Positions 49,737-58,432 of a DNA stretch of 64,000 nt are shown here, one piece after another (position 1 is the stretch's first letter; each line of letters opens with the position of its first letter). Source of the DNA: Acholeplasmatales bacterium (GTDB taxonomy: Bacteria > Bacillota_I > Bacilli_A > Acholeplasmatales > JAEDCM01); contig JAGCWW010000040.1 of NCBI GenBank assembly GCA_017961685.1, forward strand, positions 124,001-188,000, written 5' to 3'. The notes beneath the pieces are model-generated. The model saw nothing but the letters and a program-made list of their open reading frames with translations. It searched no databases and was not told the DNA's origin. Made by a program: the position numbers and the translations under genes.

Positions 49737-50441
49737 TTAAAAATCGATTTCACTCCAAGACTTAATAGCTTCTACGTCTAATGTAATCTTTTCACCAACA
49801 ACTGATTGGCTAACACGACATACAGATTGGCTTAACCATTCAAAGAATTCTTTGAAGTTTAATCCTCTAAGCTTTAGAGCTTGACGTTTTGGTGATAATT
49901 TATTTAAGCCTTCCATATCAGCACTTGCGCCTACACCGATAGGGAATACTGTTAATCTTCTTTCTTTAACTAATGCTTCTACTCTCTTTACAGCTCTATC
50001 AAATTCTGATTGTAAGCCAGTAGCGTAACCATCAGTCATAATTACTAACCAAGGTTGGAAATAATCTACACCATTATCCTTGTATTCTTCTTTTCTAGCA
50101 TCTAGTTTATCTAAAGCTAGGTTTACTGCTTCACCAAGTGGTGTTTCACCAGCTACATCGAATGCTGGTAATTCAGTAATTTGTGATAATGTTTTAAATT
50201 CAGAAATACATTTTGCTTTTCCACCGAAAGTAACAATACATACTTCTGCTGAGTTAACAGCAACATCATCGCTCTTAATAGAGTTATAGAATCTTTCTAC
50301 ACCCTTTCTTAATTCTTCACATCTTCTACCTTCCATAGAACCAGATGTATCTAAGCATAAACAAATTGGCACTCTGGGCGCAGGGTTAGTGGCTAAATCA
50401 TCTTCTTCAAAAAAATCTGTTTCTCTTTCAATTTTACTCAT
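49737..50441 (-). CDS. vWA-domain protein, TerY/YegL-like
   Basis: A 234-residue single-domain von Willebrand A protein. The MIDAS metal site is complete: Asp31-x-Ser33-x-Ser35 in CLDTSGSM, the Thr in AGETPLGEA, and Asp in VIMTDGYATG. The length and the DYFQPWLVIMTDG stretch match the TerY/YegL group, which occurs with PP2C phosphatases and Ser/Thr kinases in bacterial genomes. It likely binds a protein partner in a metal- or phosphorylation-dependent way. AAGGAGCGA ribosome site. Kinase gene 20 bp upstream, phosphatase gene 30 bp downstream. No tellurite-resistance genes are nearby. Confidence 0.92.
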   Translation of the reverse strand: MSKIERETDFFEEDDLATNPAPRVPICLCLDTSGSMEGRRCEELRKGVERFYNSIKSDDVAVNSAEVCIVTFGGKAKCISEFKTLSQITELPAFDVAGETPLGEAVNLALDKLDARKEEYKDNGVDYFQPWLVIMTDGYATGLQSEFDRAVKRVEALVKERRLTVFPIGVGASADMEGLNKLSPKRQALKLRGLNFKEFFEWLSQSVCRVSQSVVGEKITLDVEAIKSWSEIDF

Positions 50442-50461
50442 CTTTCATCGCTCCTTTTTTC

Positions 50462-51661
50462 TTATTTTTTTCTTTTTATGTTATATTTATTTAAATTTGT
50501 ACTTTCAACGTTTCTATGCATTATAATAGGAGTCTTAGCCTTCTTTATAACGCTTCTTTCAACATCAGGTAAACCTGGAAAAATCGCATTTCTAAGCGAA
50601 TTCTTCTTTTCTAGCTTTAATTCATCTAAATATTGATAAATTAAAATCATCCATGATTCACTACTGATACTTTGGTTTGGATTATGATAATTTCCTTTAT
50701 CATTAAATGTTGAATAGAAAGCTCCTTTAATATATTGAGGTAATAACTCCCAATATAACTTCCATGGACCAACTGGTATTAAATCAATATATCTTTGATC
50801 AGATATAATTTCTCCTCTACTGTTATTAGCCTCATATGGGAATGGGAATTTATCTTGCTTAATATTAGTAGCTGGATCAGATCCACCTCTAATAGCATAT
50901 GGATGCTTACCATTCATAAATAATACATAAATTAATATTGCTAGTGAGAAGTTTTCATGTCCCCATTTTCTTAAACATTCAGAGAATTTAGAACCAGTTT
51001 CTAGTAATTCTCTACATGTAAATTCATTTGTTCCTACAGGACAAGGGAACCCTTCAATTTGATAACTATCTGTATCAACAAAATATACTTGTGTTGGAGA
51101 TGTAAACATGATGTTTCTAGTGTTAATATCACCAACTATAATATTTCTTTCATGTAGGTAGTAGAATTTTTCAACAATTGTAAATGCTAATGTTACAATA
51201 TCCTTTTTCTTCCATTTAGGGAAGTTTTCTTGCATAAAGGCTCTATTTTGAATCTTAGATAATAAGTAACCTTTAGCAATAGGCATTGTATAACCTACAA
51301 TTTCATTATATGTATTCATTACTAAATCAATTGGCCAACAAATATCTTGGTCATAAATTGGTTTAGAAATCATTAATTTAATTTTTTCAATTTTTGATTT
51401 TGTTAATTTTCCTAAACTATATATCTTACAAGCTAAATTCTTACCAATAACATATACAGTTCCTTCCCCACCTTTACCAACTGGTTCTCCTAAATAGAAA
51501 GCCATGTTGCTCTTATATGTTCTAACAATATCCCCTTCTGTTGGAACATATGATACTGTTATAGGAGTTGCTGGGATTTTGTTGACTTGAGTAGCCATTT
51601 TAAATTTTTCTTCAGGCAAAACAACTGATTTTTTCACATTGAGTTTATATTTAATCGCCAC
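50462..51661 (-). CDS. Eukaryotic-like protein kinase, YegI-like
   Basis: A 399-residue kinase. The P-loop GEPVGKGGEGTVY (residues 58-70), Lys79 in ACKIYS, catalytic loop VGDINTRN (Asp178, Asn183; HRD replaced by VGD) and metal-binding Asp196 (VDTDS in place of DFG) are present, so activity is plausible. The lack of HRD and DFG is typical of the kinases that pair with vWA and PP2C genes. The last 60 residues are basic (ending NIKRKK); no TM helix. The start is GTG, eight bases after a perfect GGAGG, and no ATG lies before residue 22. First gene of the operon. Confidence 0.9.
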   Translation of the reverse strand: MAIKYKLNVKKSVVLPEEKFKMATQVNKIPATPITVSYVPTEGDIVRTYKSNMAFYLGEPVGKGGEGTVYVIGKNLACKIYSLGKLTKSKIEKIKLMISKPIYDQDICWPIDLVMNTYNEIVGYTMPIAKGYLLSKIQNRAFMQENFPKWKKKDIVTLAFTIVEKFYYLHERNIIVGDINTRNIMFTSPTQVYFVDTDSYQIEGFPCPVGTNEFTCRELLETGSKFSECLRKWGHENFSLAILIYVLFMNGKHPYAIRGGSDPATNIKQDKFPFPYEANNSRGEIISDQRYIDLIPVGPWKLYWELLPQYIKGAFYSTFNDKGNYHNPNQSISSESWMILIYQYLDELKLEKKNSLRNAIFPGLPDVERSVIKKAKTPIIMHRNVESTNLNKYNIKRKK

Positions 51662-51749
51662 TTAAATCACCTCCATTTTTTCCTACACTTTTATAATAAC
51701 ATAAAATTAACTTTTTTACTACAAAATACATAGTATTTTATTTATTTTT

Positions 51750-52535
51750 TTAATTAATACCAAGTAGTTTATTATAAGCGTTTAAAATTGCTTCTCCATA
51801 GAACGCTGCAATCATCATTCCAATAGCTAAATAAGGTCCAAAAGCAACACCACGTTCTTTCTTAATTTTAGTTAAAAGTAAGAATCCTTCAATTAAGAAA
51901 GCTGAGAAGCTTCCAATAAGTAATCCTAGTAAACATCTACTAGCACCAAGGAATAATCCGCATACACCCATAAGCTTAATATCTCCACCGCCTAGGGCAT
52001 CTTTATTACCTGTTTTTTTAATGGCTATAAAGGCTATAACATAGAAAGATACAAAGAATATTACACCACCTAATATTCCCCATAAAACATCAGTAAATTT
52101 AAAGATCATCGCAAGTATTGCAAGTATTATTACTATAACATGACAAGTATCAGGAATAATAAATGTTTCAAAGTCTGTAAATATTACTACTAGCATTGTT
52201 AATGAGAATAATAGAACTAATATTCTATACATTTCTTTCGCATTTTCACAGTCTTTAACAGTAAATACTGTCCATGCGGCAAGTCCCATTGCAAGTATTG
52301 GAACTAATAGTCTAGATATACTCATCTTATGTCCACATACACCATATTTTCCTCTAGCAAATATATAACCAAAAAGAGGAATAAATCTCCAAAATGAGAC
52401 CTTTTCATTACATTCATCGCATACTGCTTCATACTTTATTACATTCTTTTCTCTAGGCAATCTATAAATCATATAACATAAAATAAAACTTAATAGATAT
52501 GCCGAAGCAATATAAATAATATACTGTATAGCCAT
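51750..52535 (-). CDS. Prepilin peptidase (type IV, A24)
   Basis: A 261-residue membrane aspartic protease with about eight TM helices. The N-terminal cytoplasmic domain keeps the zinc pairs (CDEC and a later CGHK region) and the catalytic aspartates are TDFETFIIPD and GGGDIKLMG. It would cleave and possibly methylate type-IV-pilin-like precursors such as ComG pseudopilins. No pilin, comG or other pilus gene was seen in the window, so its targets lie elsewhere. An ATG at 52556 overlaps the terminator hairpin and AAGGAGG; the ATG at 52535 is used. Confidence 0.9.
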   Translation of the reverse strand: MAIQYIIYIASAYLLSFILCYMIYRLPREKNVIKYEAVCDECNEKVSFWRFIPLFGYIFARGKYGVCGHKMSISRLLVPILAMGLAAWTVFTVKDCENAKEMYRILVLLFSLTMLVVIFTDFETFIIPDTCHVIVIILAILAMIFKFTDVLWGILGGVIFFVSFYVIAFIAIKKTGNKDALGGGDIKLMGVCGLFLGASRCLLGLLIGSFSAFLIEGFLLLTKIKKERGVAFGPYLAIGMMIAAFYGEAILNAYNKLLGIN

Positions 52536-52552
52536 ATAAACCCTCCTTATAT

Positions 52553-52579
52553 GCAAAAAAACTAGGGGAGTCCCTAGTT
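52553..52579 (-). terminator. Terminator-like hairpin after the CorC-like gene
   Basis: AACTAGGG / CCCTAGTT perfect 8-bp stem with a 4-nt loop and T7 on the minus strand. The U-tract runs into the prepilin peptidase leader. Confidence 0.85.
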
Positions 52580-53914
52580 TTCGTTTTCGTTAATATCTTC
52601 TATTTTTAAAAATACTTTTGTGATTCTTCGACCAAGAACTTCTTTAATTGTGAATATCAATTTTTTGCTTTTTTCGATATATTCATCATCATCTTTTTGA
52701 ATATATGTTGTATTGTAGATAATTTGTTCACCAGCTTTTGGCATATCATCTACTTGTTCATAAAGCCAACCAACTAATTTATTATGATCAGATGGTGCTT
52801 TACCTAACTCTAAAGTCTCAAATAATTCGTTTAAATCCATTTTAGCATCTACAAGATACTCATTTTCATCAATCTTGATGCACATTTCTTTTTCTTCATC
52901 GTCATGTTCATCATAGATTTCACCAACAAGCTCTTCTAATGCATCCTCCATAGTAACTAAACCAGCAGTTTCTCCAAACTTACCACTTACTATGGCCATA
53001 TGAACCTTTTCTTTTTGAAGTTCTCTAATGAAATCATCAACAGGCATTTTCTTATTAACATATTTAACTGGTTTTAAGATGTCTACAATCTTAAATTCCT
53101 TCTTTTCAATTAAACATGTGAAGAAATCTCTTTCATATAGGATACCTAAGATTTTATCTTTATCATCCTTATAGACAGGAATTCTTGAATATTGATTTTC
53201 AAAGAAGATTTGTTTGATATTTTCAATTGTATCATCAACATCTATAGCAACCATATCAACTCTTGGTATCATGATATCATCAATGATTTTATCACTTAAC
53301 TTAAGAGCGTTTATAATTAGGTTTGAATCATCTTCTTCAATAACGCCTTCATCAGCCATGTTATCAACTATTGTTTCTAATTCATCTTCTGTAACTGTTG
53401 GAGCAGTTTCTTCTTTAACTCCTCTAGTTATTAATTTGCTTAAGGAAATGAATAAGAAATTAAGTGGGAAGAATAATATGTTTAATACGCTTAAAATATA
53501 AGCTGTTTTAAGTGCAAAACCTTCTGCATGCTTTTTAGCAAAGCTTTTAGGCATAATTTCACCAAAGATTAAAACAATTAATGTAACTACAGCAGTTGAA
53601 ACGATACCTGAAACTGTATCATCAGTAATCATTTTTGCAGCAATATAAGCACCAATTGTTGCCATGGCGATATTTACAATATTATTTCCTATTAAAATGC
53701 TTGATAAAGTGTTATCAAATTTTTGATGTACTTTTAATGCTTTAGCTGCACTTTTCTTTCCGTTTTCAGCGAAATTAGTTATTCTTACAATATTAATTGA
53801 GGAATAAGCAGTTTCTGATGCACTAAAGAAAGCAGATAGTAGCAATAAAATTACAAACACAATCCATAAGACGGGTGGAACACTCGATTCGCTATATATG
53901 AGCGCACTATCCAT
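52574..53914 (-). CDS. CNNM/CorC-type transporter (DUF21-CBS)
   Basis: A 446-residue protein of the 'hemolysin family' (CorC/HlyC). Three to four TM helices in a DUF21/CNNM module (LLSAFFSASETAYSSINIVR, ILIGNNIVNIAMATIGAYI, VLIFGEIMPKSFAK), a CBS pair (MIPRVDMVAIDVDD, ILGILYERDFF, HMAIVSGKFGETAGLVTMEDALEELVGEIYDEHD), then the C-terminal CorC_HlyC domain. Such proteins export Mg2+ or affect its efflux. TTG at 53917 follows in-frame TGA codons and adjoins the ATG at 53914; the ATG with AGGTGATG is used. It lies 19 bp after efp in the same operon. Confidence 0.9.
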   Translation of the reverse strand: MDSALIYSESSVPPVLWIVFVILLLLSAFFSASETAYSSINIVRITNFAENGKKSAAKALKVHQKFDNTLSSILIGNNIVNIAMATIGAYIAAKMITDDTVSGIVSTAVVTLIVLIFGEIMPKSFAKKHAEGFALKTAYILSVLNILFFPLNFLFISLSKLITRGVKEETAPTVTEDELETIVDNMADEGVIEEDDSNLIINALKLSDKIIDDIMIPRVDMVAIDVDDTIENIKQIFFENQYSRIPVYKDDKDKILGILYERDFFTCLIEKKEFKIVDILKPVKYVNKKMPVDDFIRELQKEKVHMAIVSGKFGETAGLVTMEDALEELVGEIYDEHDDEEKEMCIKIDENEYLVDAKMDLNELFETLELGKAPSDHNKLVGWLYEQVDDMPKAGEQIIYNTTYIQKDDDEYIEKSKKLIFTIKEVLGRRITKVFLKIEDINENEN

Positions 53915-53933
53915 CAATCATCACCTACTTTAA

Positions 53934-54491
53934 TTATTTTTCTCTAGAAACGTATTCTCCAGATTCTGTACTAACGATTACTCTTTCACCTTGGTTGATG
54001 AATAGAGGAACTTTAATTACCCATCCAGTTTCTAGTGTTGCATCCTTAGTTGCATTAGTCTTTGTATCACCAGCAACACCTGGAACGCATTCAGTTATTT
54101 CAAGTACTACCTTATCTGGTAGATCTACACCTAGTAATTCTCCTTTGTAGAATGTTACGTTAACTAACATGTTAGGAACTAAGAAATGTAATTCATCTGT
54201 AATATGAGATGCAGGAATTTCAACTTGTTCATAAGTTTCAGTATTCATGAATACATGATTATCTCCATCTGCATATAAGTATTGCATTTCTTGCTTGTCA
54301 AGGATAGCTTGTTCAATCTTGATACCAGCGTTAATACGCATTTCAAGAACGCCTCCTGTACGCATATCTCTTACTTTAGTTCTAATGAATGTATTACCTT
54401 TACCTGGTTTTACATGCATAAACTCTAAGATTTTCAATAATTTTCCATCGAATTCAATAGTCATACCATTTTTAAATTCATTACTTGTCAT
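53934..54491 (-). CDS. efp: Translation elongation factor P
   Basis: A 185-residue three-domain factor that relieves stalling at Pro-Pro. The first domain holds the tip loop VKPGKGNTF with the conserved lysine that other bacteria modify; no modifying enzyme was seen in the window, and a Bacillus-type 5-aminopentanol route is only a possibility. Domains II/III end VPLFINQGERVIVSTESGEYVSR. Ribosome site AAGGTGG; promoter TTGATT-16-extended TATAAT at 54527-54554. Confidence 0.97.
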   Translation of the reverse strand: MTSNEFKNGMTIEFDGKLLKILEFMHVKPGKGNTFIRTKVRDMRTGGVLEMRINAGIKIEQAILDKQEMQYLYADGDNHVFMNTETYEQVEIPASHITDELHFLVPNMLVNVTFYKGELLGVDLPDKVVLEITECVPGVAGDTKTNATKDATLETGWVIKVPLFINQGERVIVSTESGEYVSREK

Positions 54492-54526
54492 TTTTATTTA
54501 CCACCTTTTAATTTAATATCTATGAT

Positions 54527-54554
54527 ATTATAGCACAATATATTTAAAAATCAA
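54527..54554 (-). promoter_or_regulatory. Promoter of the efp operon
   Basis: Minus strand: TTGATT (54549-54554), 16-bp spacer, TATAAT (54527-54532) with TGC before it, an extended -10. Confidence 0.72.
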
Positions 54555-54563
54555 ATAGTAAGT

Positions 54564-54587
54564 ATAAAAAAAGCCATTTATTGGCTT
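54564..54587 (-). terminator. Terminator of the mutL-miaA operon
   Basis: AAGCCA / TGGCTT stem with a 5-nt loop followed by T7 on the minus strand, overlapping the miaA stop. Confidence 0.83.
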
Positions 54588-55446
54588 ATTTTTTATAGAA
54601 ATCTTCAATTAACTTGATGCATTTATCAACAGGATGATCTAATGCATCAACCATTATGGCATTCATTTGGTTTTTAAACCAAGTAAGTTGTCTTTTTGCA
54701 TAATGTCTAGTATTTTTCTTTATTTCTTCTATGGCTGTATTTAAATCATATAACCCATCAAAGTAATTATTTATTTCTCTATATCCTATTTCTTTTTGAA
54801 TGAACCCATCATCTCTTAAAGACTTTACTTCTTCAACCAAACCCATTTCAATCATCTTATCTACACGCTTATTTATTCTATCATATATTATTTCTCTATC
54901 TGCGTTTAGGCAAATGATTAAGATGTCATATAATGGCTCATTTTTGCCTTTTCTACTAGATAATATGTTATTGTTTTTAGCCTCAATATACGCTCTAATA
55001 ACTCTTCTACGATTGAATCTATCTACTGTTGCATTACTATCAAGTTCTAGTAACATTTGATATAGCTTTTCGGTATCTATATCATCATAAGATTTATCTT
55101 CATCTAAATCTCTTTTTACATCATCAAATTCATAATTATATAAAGCTGCCTTTACATATAAACCAGTACCACCAACTATTAGTGGTTTATCTATTTTATC
55201 GATTAAGCTTCTAACATCACGTTGGAAATCACATACAGAATAATCTATACCTAAATCAAGAAAGTCAATTAAATGATGTTTTATACCTTTAAAATCTGTA
55301 AGTTTAGCACTACCAATATTTAGTCTTTTATATACTTGTACAGAATCACCATTAATTACTTCAAAGCCAAAATGTTTTGCTACTTCTAGTGATACATCAC
55401 TTTTACCTACACCTGTAGGACCTACTATACATACGACCTTTTTCAT
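54586..55446 (-). CDS. miaA: tRNA dimethylallyltransferase
   Basis: A 286-residue enzyme adding a dimethylallyl group to A37 of tRNAs that read UNN codons. P-loop GPTGVGKSD at residues 8-16, the catalytic Asp in NGDSVQVYKRL, and the recognition stretch GGTGLYVKA. Ends normally (ARRQLTWFKNQ-type segment present as KRQLTWFKNQ). The ATG directly follows the mutL stop (TAGATG), so the two are coupled. Confidence 0.96.
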   Translation of the reverse strand: MKKVVCIVGPTGVGKSDVSLEVAKHFGFEVINGDSVQVYKRLNIGSAKLTDFKGIKHHLIDFLDLGIDYSVCDFQRDVRSLIDKIDKPLIVGGTGLYVKAALYNYEFDDVKRDLDEDKSYDDIDTEKLYQMLLELDSNATVDRFNRRRVIRAYIEAKNNNILSSRKGKNEPLYDILIICLNADREIIYDRINKRVDKMIEMGLVEEVKSLRDDGFIQKEIGYREINNYFDGLYDLNTAIEEIKKNTRHYAKRQLTWFKNQMNAIMVDALDHPVDKCIKLIEDFYKK

Positions 55447-57153
55447 CTACATAATCCTTAAGAATAATTTTTCAATTTCATTTTGGCTTATATTAATTAT
55501 TACAGGTCTACCATGAGGACAAGTGAATGGATTCTTACATTCAGATAATTGCTTAAGTAAGTCATTTGCTTCAGTTGCTTCTACATTTCTATTTGCTTTA
55601 ATTGCACCTTTACAAGATATCCTTTTAGCTAGTTCATCACGTATAGATTTAATATCAATTGTATTAGATTCAACAATACATTTTATCATTTCTTCTGTTA
55701 TCTCAATAGAATTACCAATAAACCATACTGGTACACTTCTTAGATATAAATTATTATCTCCAGCATCTTCTAAAACTAAACCAATATTTTTTAATTCTTC
55801 ATTATTTTTTTGAATAAATATTTTTTCATTTTTAGTTACTTCAATAATTGCTGGAACTAATAGATCTTGTGATACCTTTGTTGGATTAGATAGTGCTTCA
55901 ATATATTTTTCATATCTAATTCTTTCAGCTGCGGCATGTTGATCCATTAGATATAATCCATTTTCATTTTGGAATAGTAAATATGTTCCTGCATATTGTC
56001 CAATATATTCCATATAAGGAATTCTTTTTTCTAGTGTGTCTATTTCTTCTTCTAAGAAGCTTTGTTTTTCATAAGATAGGTTTTCAGTTATCTTATCTTC
56101 ATATTTAATTTCTTTTTCACTATTAATAAACATTTCTTCTTCCTTTTTAATTTTTATTTCAGGAATTAATCTTGATTTATATAGTGCATCTTTAATAGTT
56201 TTAGTAATTAAACCTTTTACTAAATCTTCACTAGAAACTCTAATTTCTTTTTTAGTTGGATGTACATTTACATCTATTAAAAGTGGATCTAAATTTACAA
56301 ATACTACAGCTAGGGGATATCTACCTACAGGTATATAAGTATCATAGCCTTCAATGATAGAATTCATTATTCCATAGTTTTTAACATCTCTACCGTTCAC
56401 AATCAATGTAATGGCGCTTTTACGCGATTTATTGACTGTTGGTTGAGCTAAGAAGCACTTAACTTTTATACCATTTTTTTCACCTGTTACTTCTATCATA
56501 TTTTTGATAGATTCAACACCATAAATGTTTCCAATGATACTTTTCATATCGTTATTACCATTAGTTTGTAATAACACTTTTTTATTATTAGTTAGTTTAA
56601 ATCTAACGTTTGGATTTGATATTGCAAGCTTATCTACAACTTCACAAACATTAGCTAATTCAACATTTTCATTTTTTAAATATTTTAATCTTGCAGGAGT
56701 GTTAAAGAATAAATTTGATACAGTTATTTCCGTACCCTTATTTAAAGAAATAATACCTTCATCAAGAATCTTATTTGCACGTAAATGAACATAATAGCCA
56801 ATATCTCCAGGATTAGATTTAATAACTAAATCACTAACAGATGCAATACTTGGAATTGCTTCTCCTCTAAAGCCTAAAGTATTAATTCTAAATAAATCAT
56901 ATTGGTTTTTAATCTTACTTGTGGCATGTCTTAAAAAGCTCAAATGAATGTCTTCTTTATCCATACCCATACCATCATCAATTACTTTGATTTCTCTAAT
57001 ACCAGAATCAACTAATTCAATAGATATGTTTGTAGATTTTGCATCTAATGAGTTTTCAACTAATTCTTTTACTACTGATGATACTCTTTCTACTACTTCA
57101 CCAGCCGCTATTAAGTTGGATAAATGTTCATCTAATTGAATAATTCTTGACAT
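55447..57153 (-). CDS. mutL: DNA mismatch repair protein MutL
   Basis: A 568-residue GHKL ATPase of mismatch repair. N-terminal AAGEVVERVSSVVKELVENSLDA, DDGMGM and GFRGEAIPSIA are intact. The C-terminus has the endonuclease motif DQHAAAERIRYE (DQHAx2Ex4E) and CPHGRP, so this is the nicking type found in bacteria without MutH. The frame opens at a TTG (57171), but that lies before the GGAGGA ribosome site; the ATG at 57153 is used. mutS is not in this window. Confidence 0.96.
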   Translation of the reverse strand: MSRIIQLDEHLSNLIAAGEVVERVSSVVKELVENSLDAKSTNISIELVDSGIREIKVIDDGMGMDKEDIHLSFLRHATSKIKNQYDLFRINTLGFRGEAIPSIASVSDLVIKSNPGDIGYYVHLRANKILDEGIISLNKGTEITVSNLFFNTPARLKYLKNENVELANVCEVVDKLAISNPNVRFKLTNNKKVLLQTNGNNDMKSIIGNIYGVESIKNMIEVTGEKNGIKVKCFLAQPTVNKSRKSAITLIVNGRDVKNYGIMNSIIEGYDTYIPVGRYPLAVVFVNLDPLLIDVNVHPTKKEIRVSSEDLVKGLITKTIKDALYKSRLIPEIKIKKEEEMFINSEKEIKYEDKITENLSYEKQSFLEEEIDTLEKRIPYMEYIGQYAGTYLLFQNENGLYLMDQHAAAERIRYEKYIEALSNPTKVSQDLLVPAIIEVTKNEKIFIQKNNEELKNIGLVLEDAGDNNLYLRSVPVWFIGNSIEITEEMIKCIVESNTIDIKSIRDELAKRISCKGAIKANRNVEATEANDLLKQLSECKNPFTCPHGRPVIINISQNEIEKLFLRIM

Positions 57154-57193
57154 AGTTATTCCTCCACTCAAAATAATTATACAATAATTTATT

Positions 57194-57221
57194 TTGTTTT
57201 TCCATAAATATATGTTATAAT
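57194..57221 (+). promoter_or_regulatory. Promoter of the icd-DUF368 operon
   Basis: TTGTTT (57194-57199), 16-bp spacer, TATAAT (57216-57221), 33 bp before the start. Its boxes resemble those of the CPBP gene. Confidence 0.65.
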
Positions 57222-57253
57222 AACAATGTTAGTAATTAAGGAGGAACTTTATT

Positions 57254-58417
57254 ATGTATGAGAAAGAAATAGAATCTGCTAAAGAACAATTTGGCAAATT
57301 ATTAGAAAAACAACTAAAAAGAGTTGAAGCAATGAAGGCTCAAGGAGATTTCATTGATTATAAAAAATTAGATAAAATCGTTATCGGTGTTTGTGGTGGA
57401 GATGGTATTGGACCAAGAATCACTCATGAAGCCGCTAGAATTCTTGAATTCTTACTAAAAGATGAAATCAAGAAGGGTAAAGTTGAAATCAAATATATTG
57501 ATGGATTAACTATTGAACGTAGAGCTGAGTTATTAAAGGCTATACCTGATGATGTTTTAGCTGAACTTAAAACATGTCATGTAATCTTAAAAGGACCTAC
57601 TACTACTCCAAGAAAAGGTGATCCCTGGCCAAACGTAGAATCAGCAAACGTTGCTATGCGTAAGGAATTAGATTTATTCGCAAATGTTAGACCAGTTAGA
57701 ATTCCAGAACAAGGAATCGATTGGACTTTCTATAGAGAAAATACTGAAGGTGGATATGCTGCTGGTAAGGAAGGAGTTAACGTTACTGAAGATCTAGGAA
57801 TCGATTTTACAGTAGTTACTTCTCAAGGCTGCGATAGAATCATTAGAGCTGCTTTTGAATTTGCTAAAGCAAACGGAAAAACAAGAGTTACAGCCGTTAC
57901 TAAGGCTAACATCATCAAAACAACTGATGGAAAATTCCTTGATACATTCTATAGAATAGCTCAAGAATATCCAGGTATTACTTGTGATGACTGGTATATT
58001 GATATCATGACTGCTAAGCTAGTTGATGAAAAGAGAAGAAAAGATTTCCAAGTTGTAGTTCTTCCTAACCTATATGGTGATATCATCACTGATGAAGCTG
58101 CTGAATTCCAAGGTGGAGTTGGTACAGCTGGTTCTGCTAATATTGGTAAGAGATATGCTATGTTTGAAGCTATTCATGGTTCAGCACCAAGAATGGTTCA
58201 AGAAGGTAGAGATATCTACGCTGATCCATGTAGCGTTATTAGAGCAGGTGCAATGCTTCTAAGCCACATTGGTTATGTAAATGAAGCTAATAAGTTATAT
58301 AATGCTCTAGATATTTGTACTATTACAGAAAAGAAATTAGTTATGACTGGTAGAGATACTGGTGCTACTTCTGAACAATTTGCTAATTATATAATGGAAA
58401 CTATTTCTAAAATGTAA
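57254..58417 (+). CDS. icd: Isocitrate dehydrogenase family protein
   Basis: A 387-residue decarboxylating dehydrogenase. The isocitrate/isopropylmalate fold is shown by GGDGIGPRITHEA, the Ser-containing substrate motif ESANVAMRKELDLFANVRPVR, TFYRENTEGGYA, and the metal-ligand stretch NLYGDIITDEAAE followed by GSANIGKRYAMFEAIHGSAP. The Ser-x-Asn-x5-L pattern favours isocitrate over isopropylmalate, but no leu genes, citrate synthase or aconitase gene is nearby to settle it. A helical extension of about 40 residues precedes the fold. It would make 2-oxoglutarate for GdhA. GGAGGA ribosome site. DUF368 gene follows. Confidence 0.82.
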   Translation: MYEKEIESAKEQFGKLLEKQLKRVEAMKAQGDFIDYKKLDKIVIGVCGGDGIGPRITHEAARILEFLLKDEIKKGKVEIKYIDGLTIERRAELLKAIPDDVLAELKTCHVILKGPTTTPRKGDPWPNVESANVAMRKELDLFANVRPVRIPEQGIDWTFYRENTEGGYAAGKEGVNVTEDLGIDFTVVTSQGCDRIIRAAFEFAKANGKTRVTAVTKANIIKTTDGKFLDTFYRIAQEYPGITCDDWYIDIMTAKLVDEKRRKDFQVVVLPNLYGDIITDEAAEFQGGVGTAGSANIGKRYAMFEAIHGSAPRMVQEGRDIYADPCSVIRAGAMLLSHIGYVNEANKLYNALDICTITEKKLVMTGRDTGATSEQFANYIMETISKM

Positions 58418-58432
58418 TTTGGGGTGATTAAT

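Noticed and set aside
48720-51661. Annotation of the kinase-vWA-phosphatase genes as tellurite resistance
   Set aside because: Only the vWA/PP2C/kinase types are shared with Ter-associated operons; no TerB, TerC, TerD or TerZ-like gene is present.
51723-51739. Small palindrome AAAATAC-ATA-GTATTTT between the prepilin peptidase and kinase genes
   Set aside because: No U-run follows on the minus strand, and it lies too far from a clear promoter to call it an operator or terminator.
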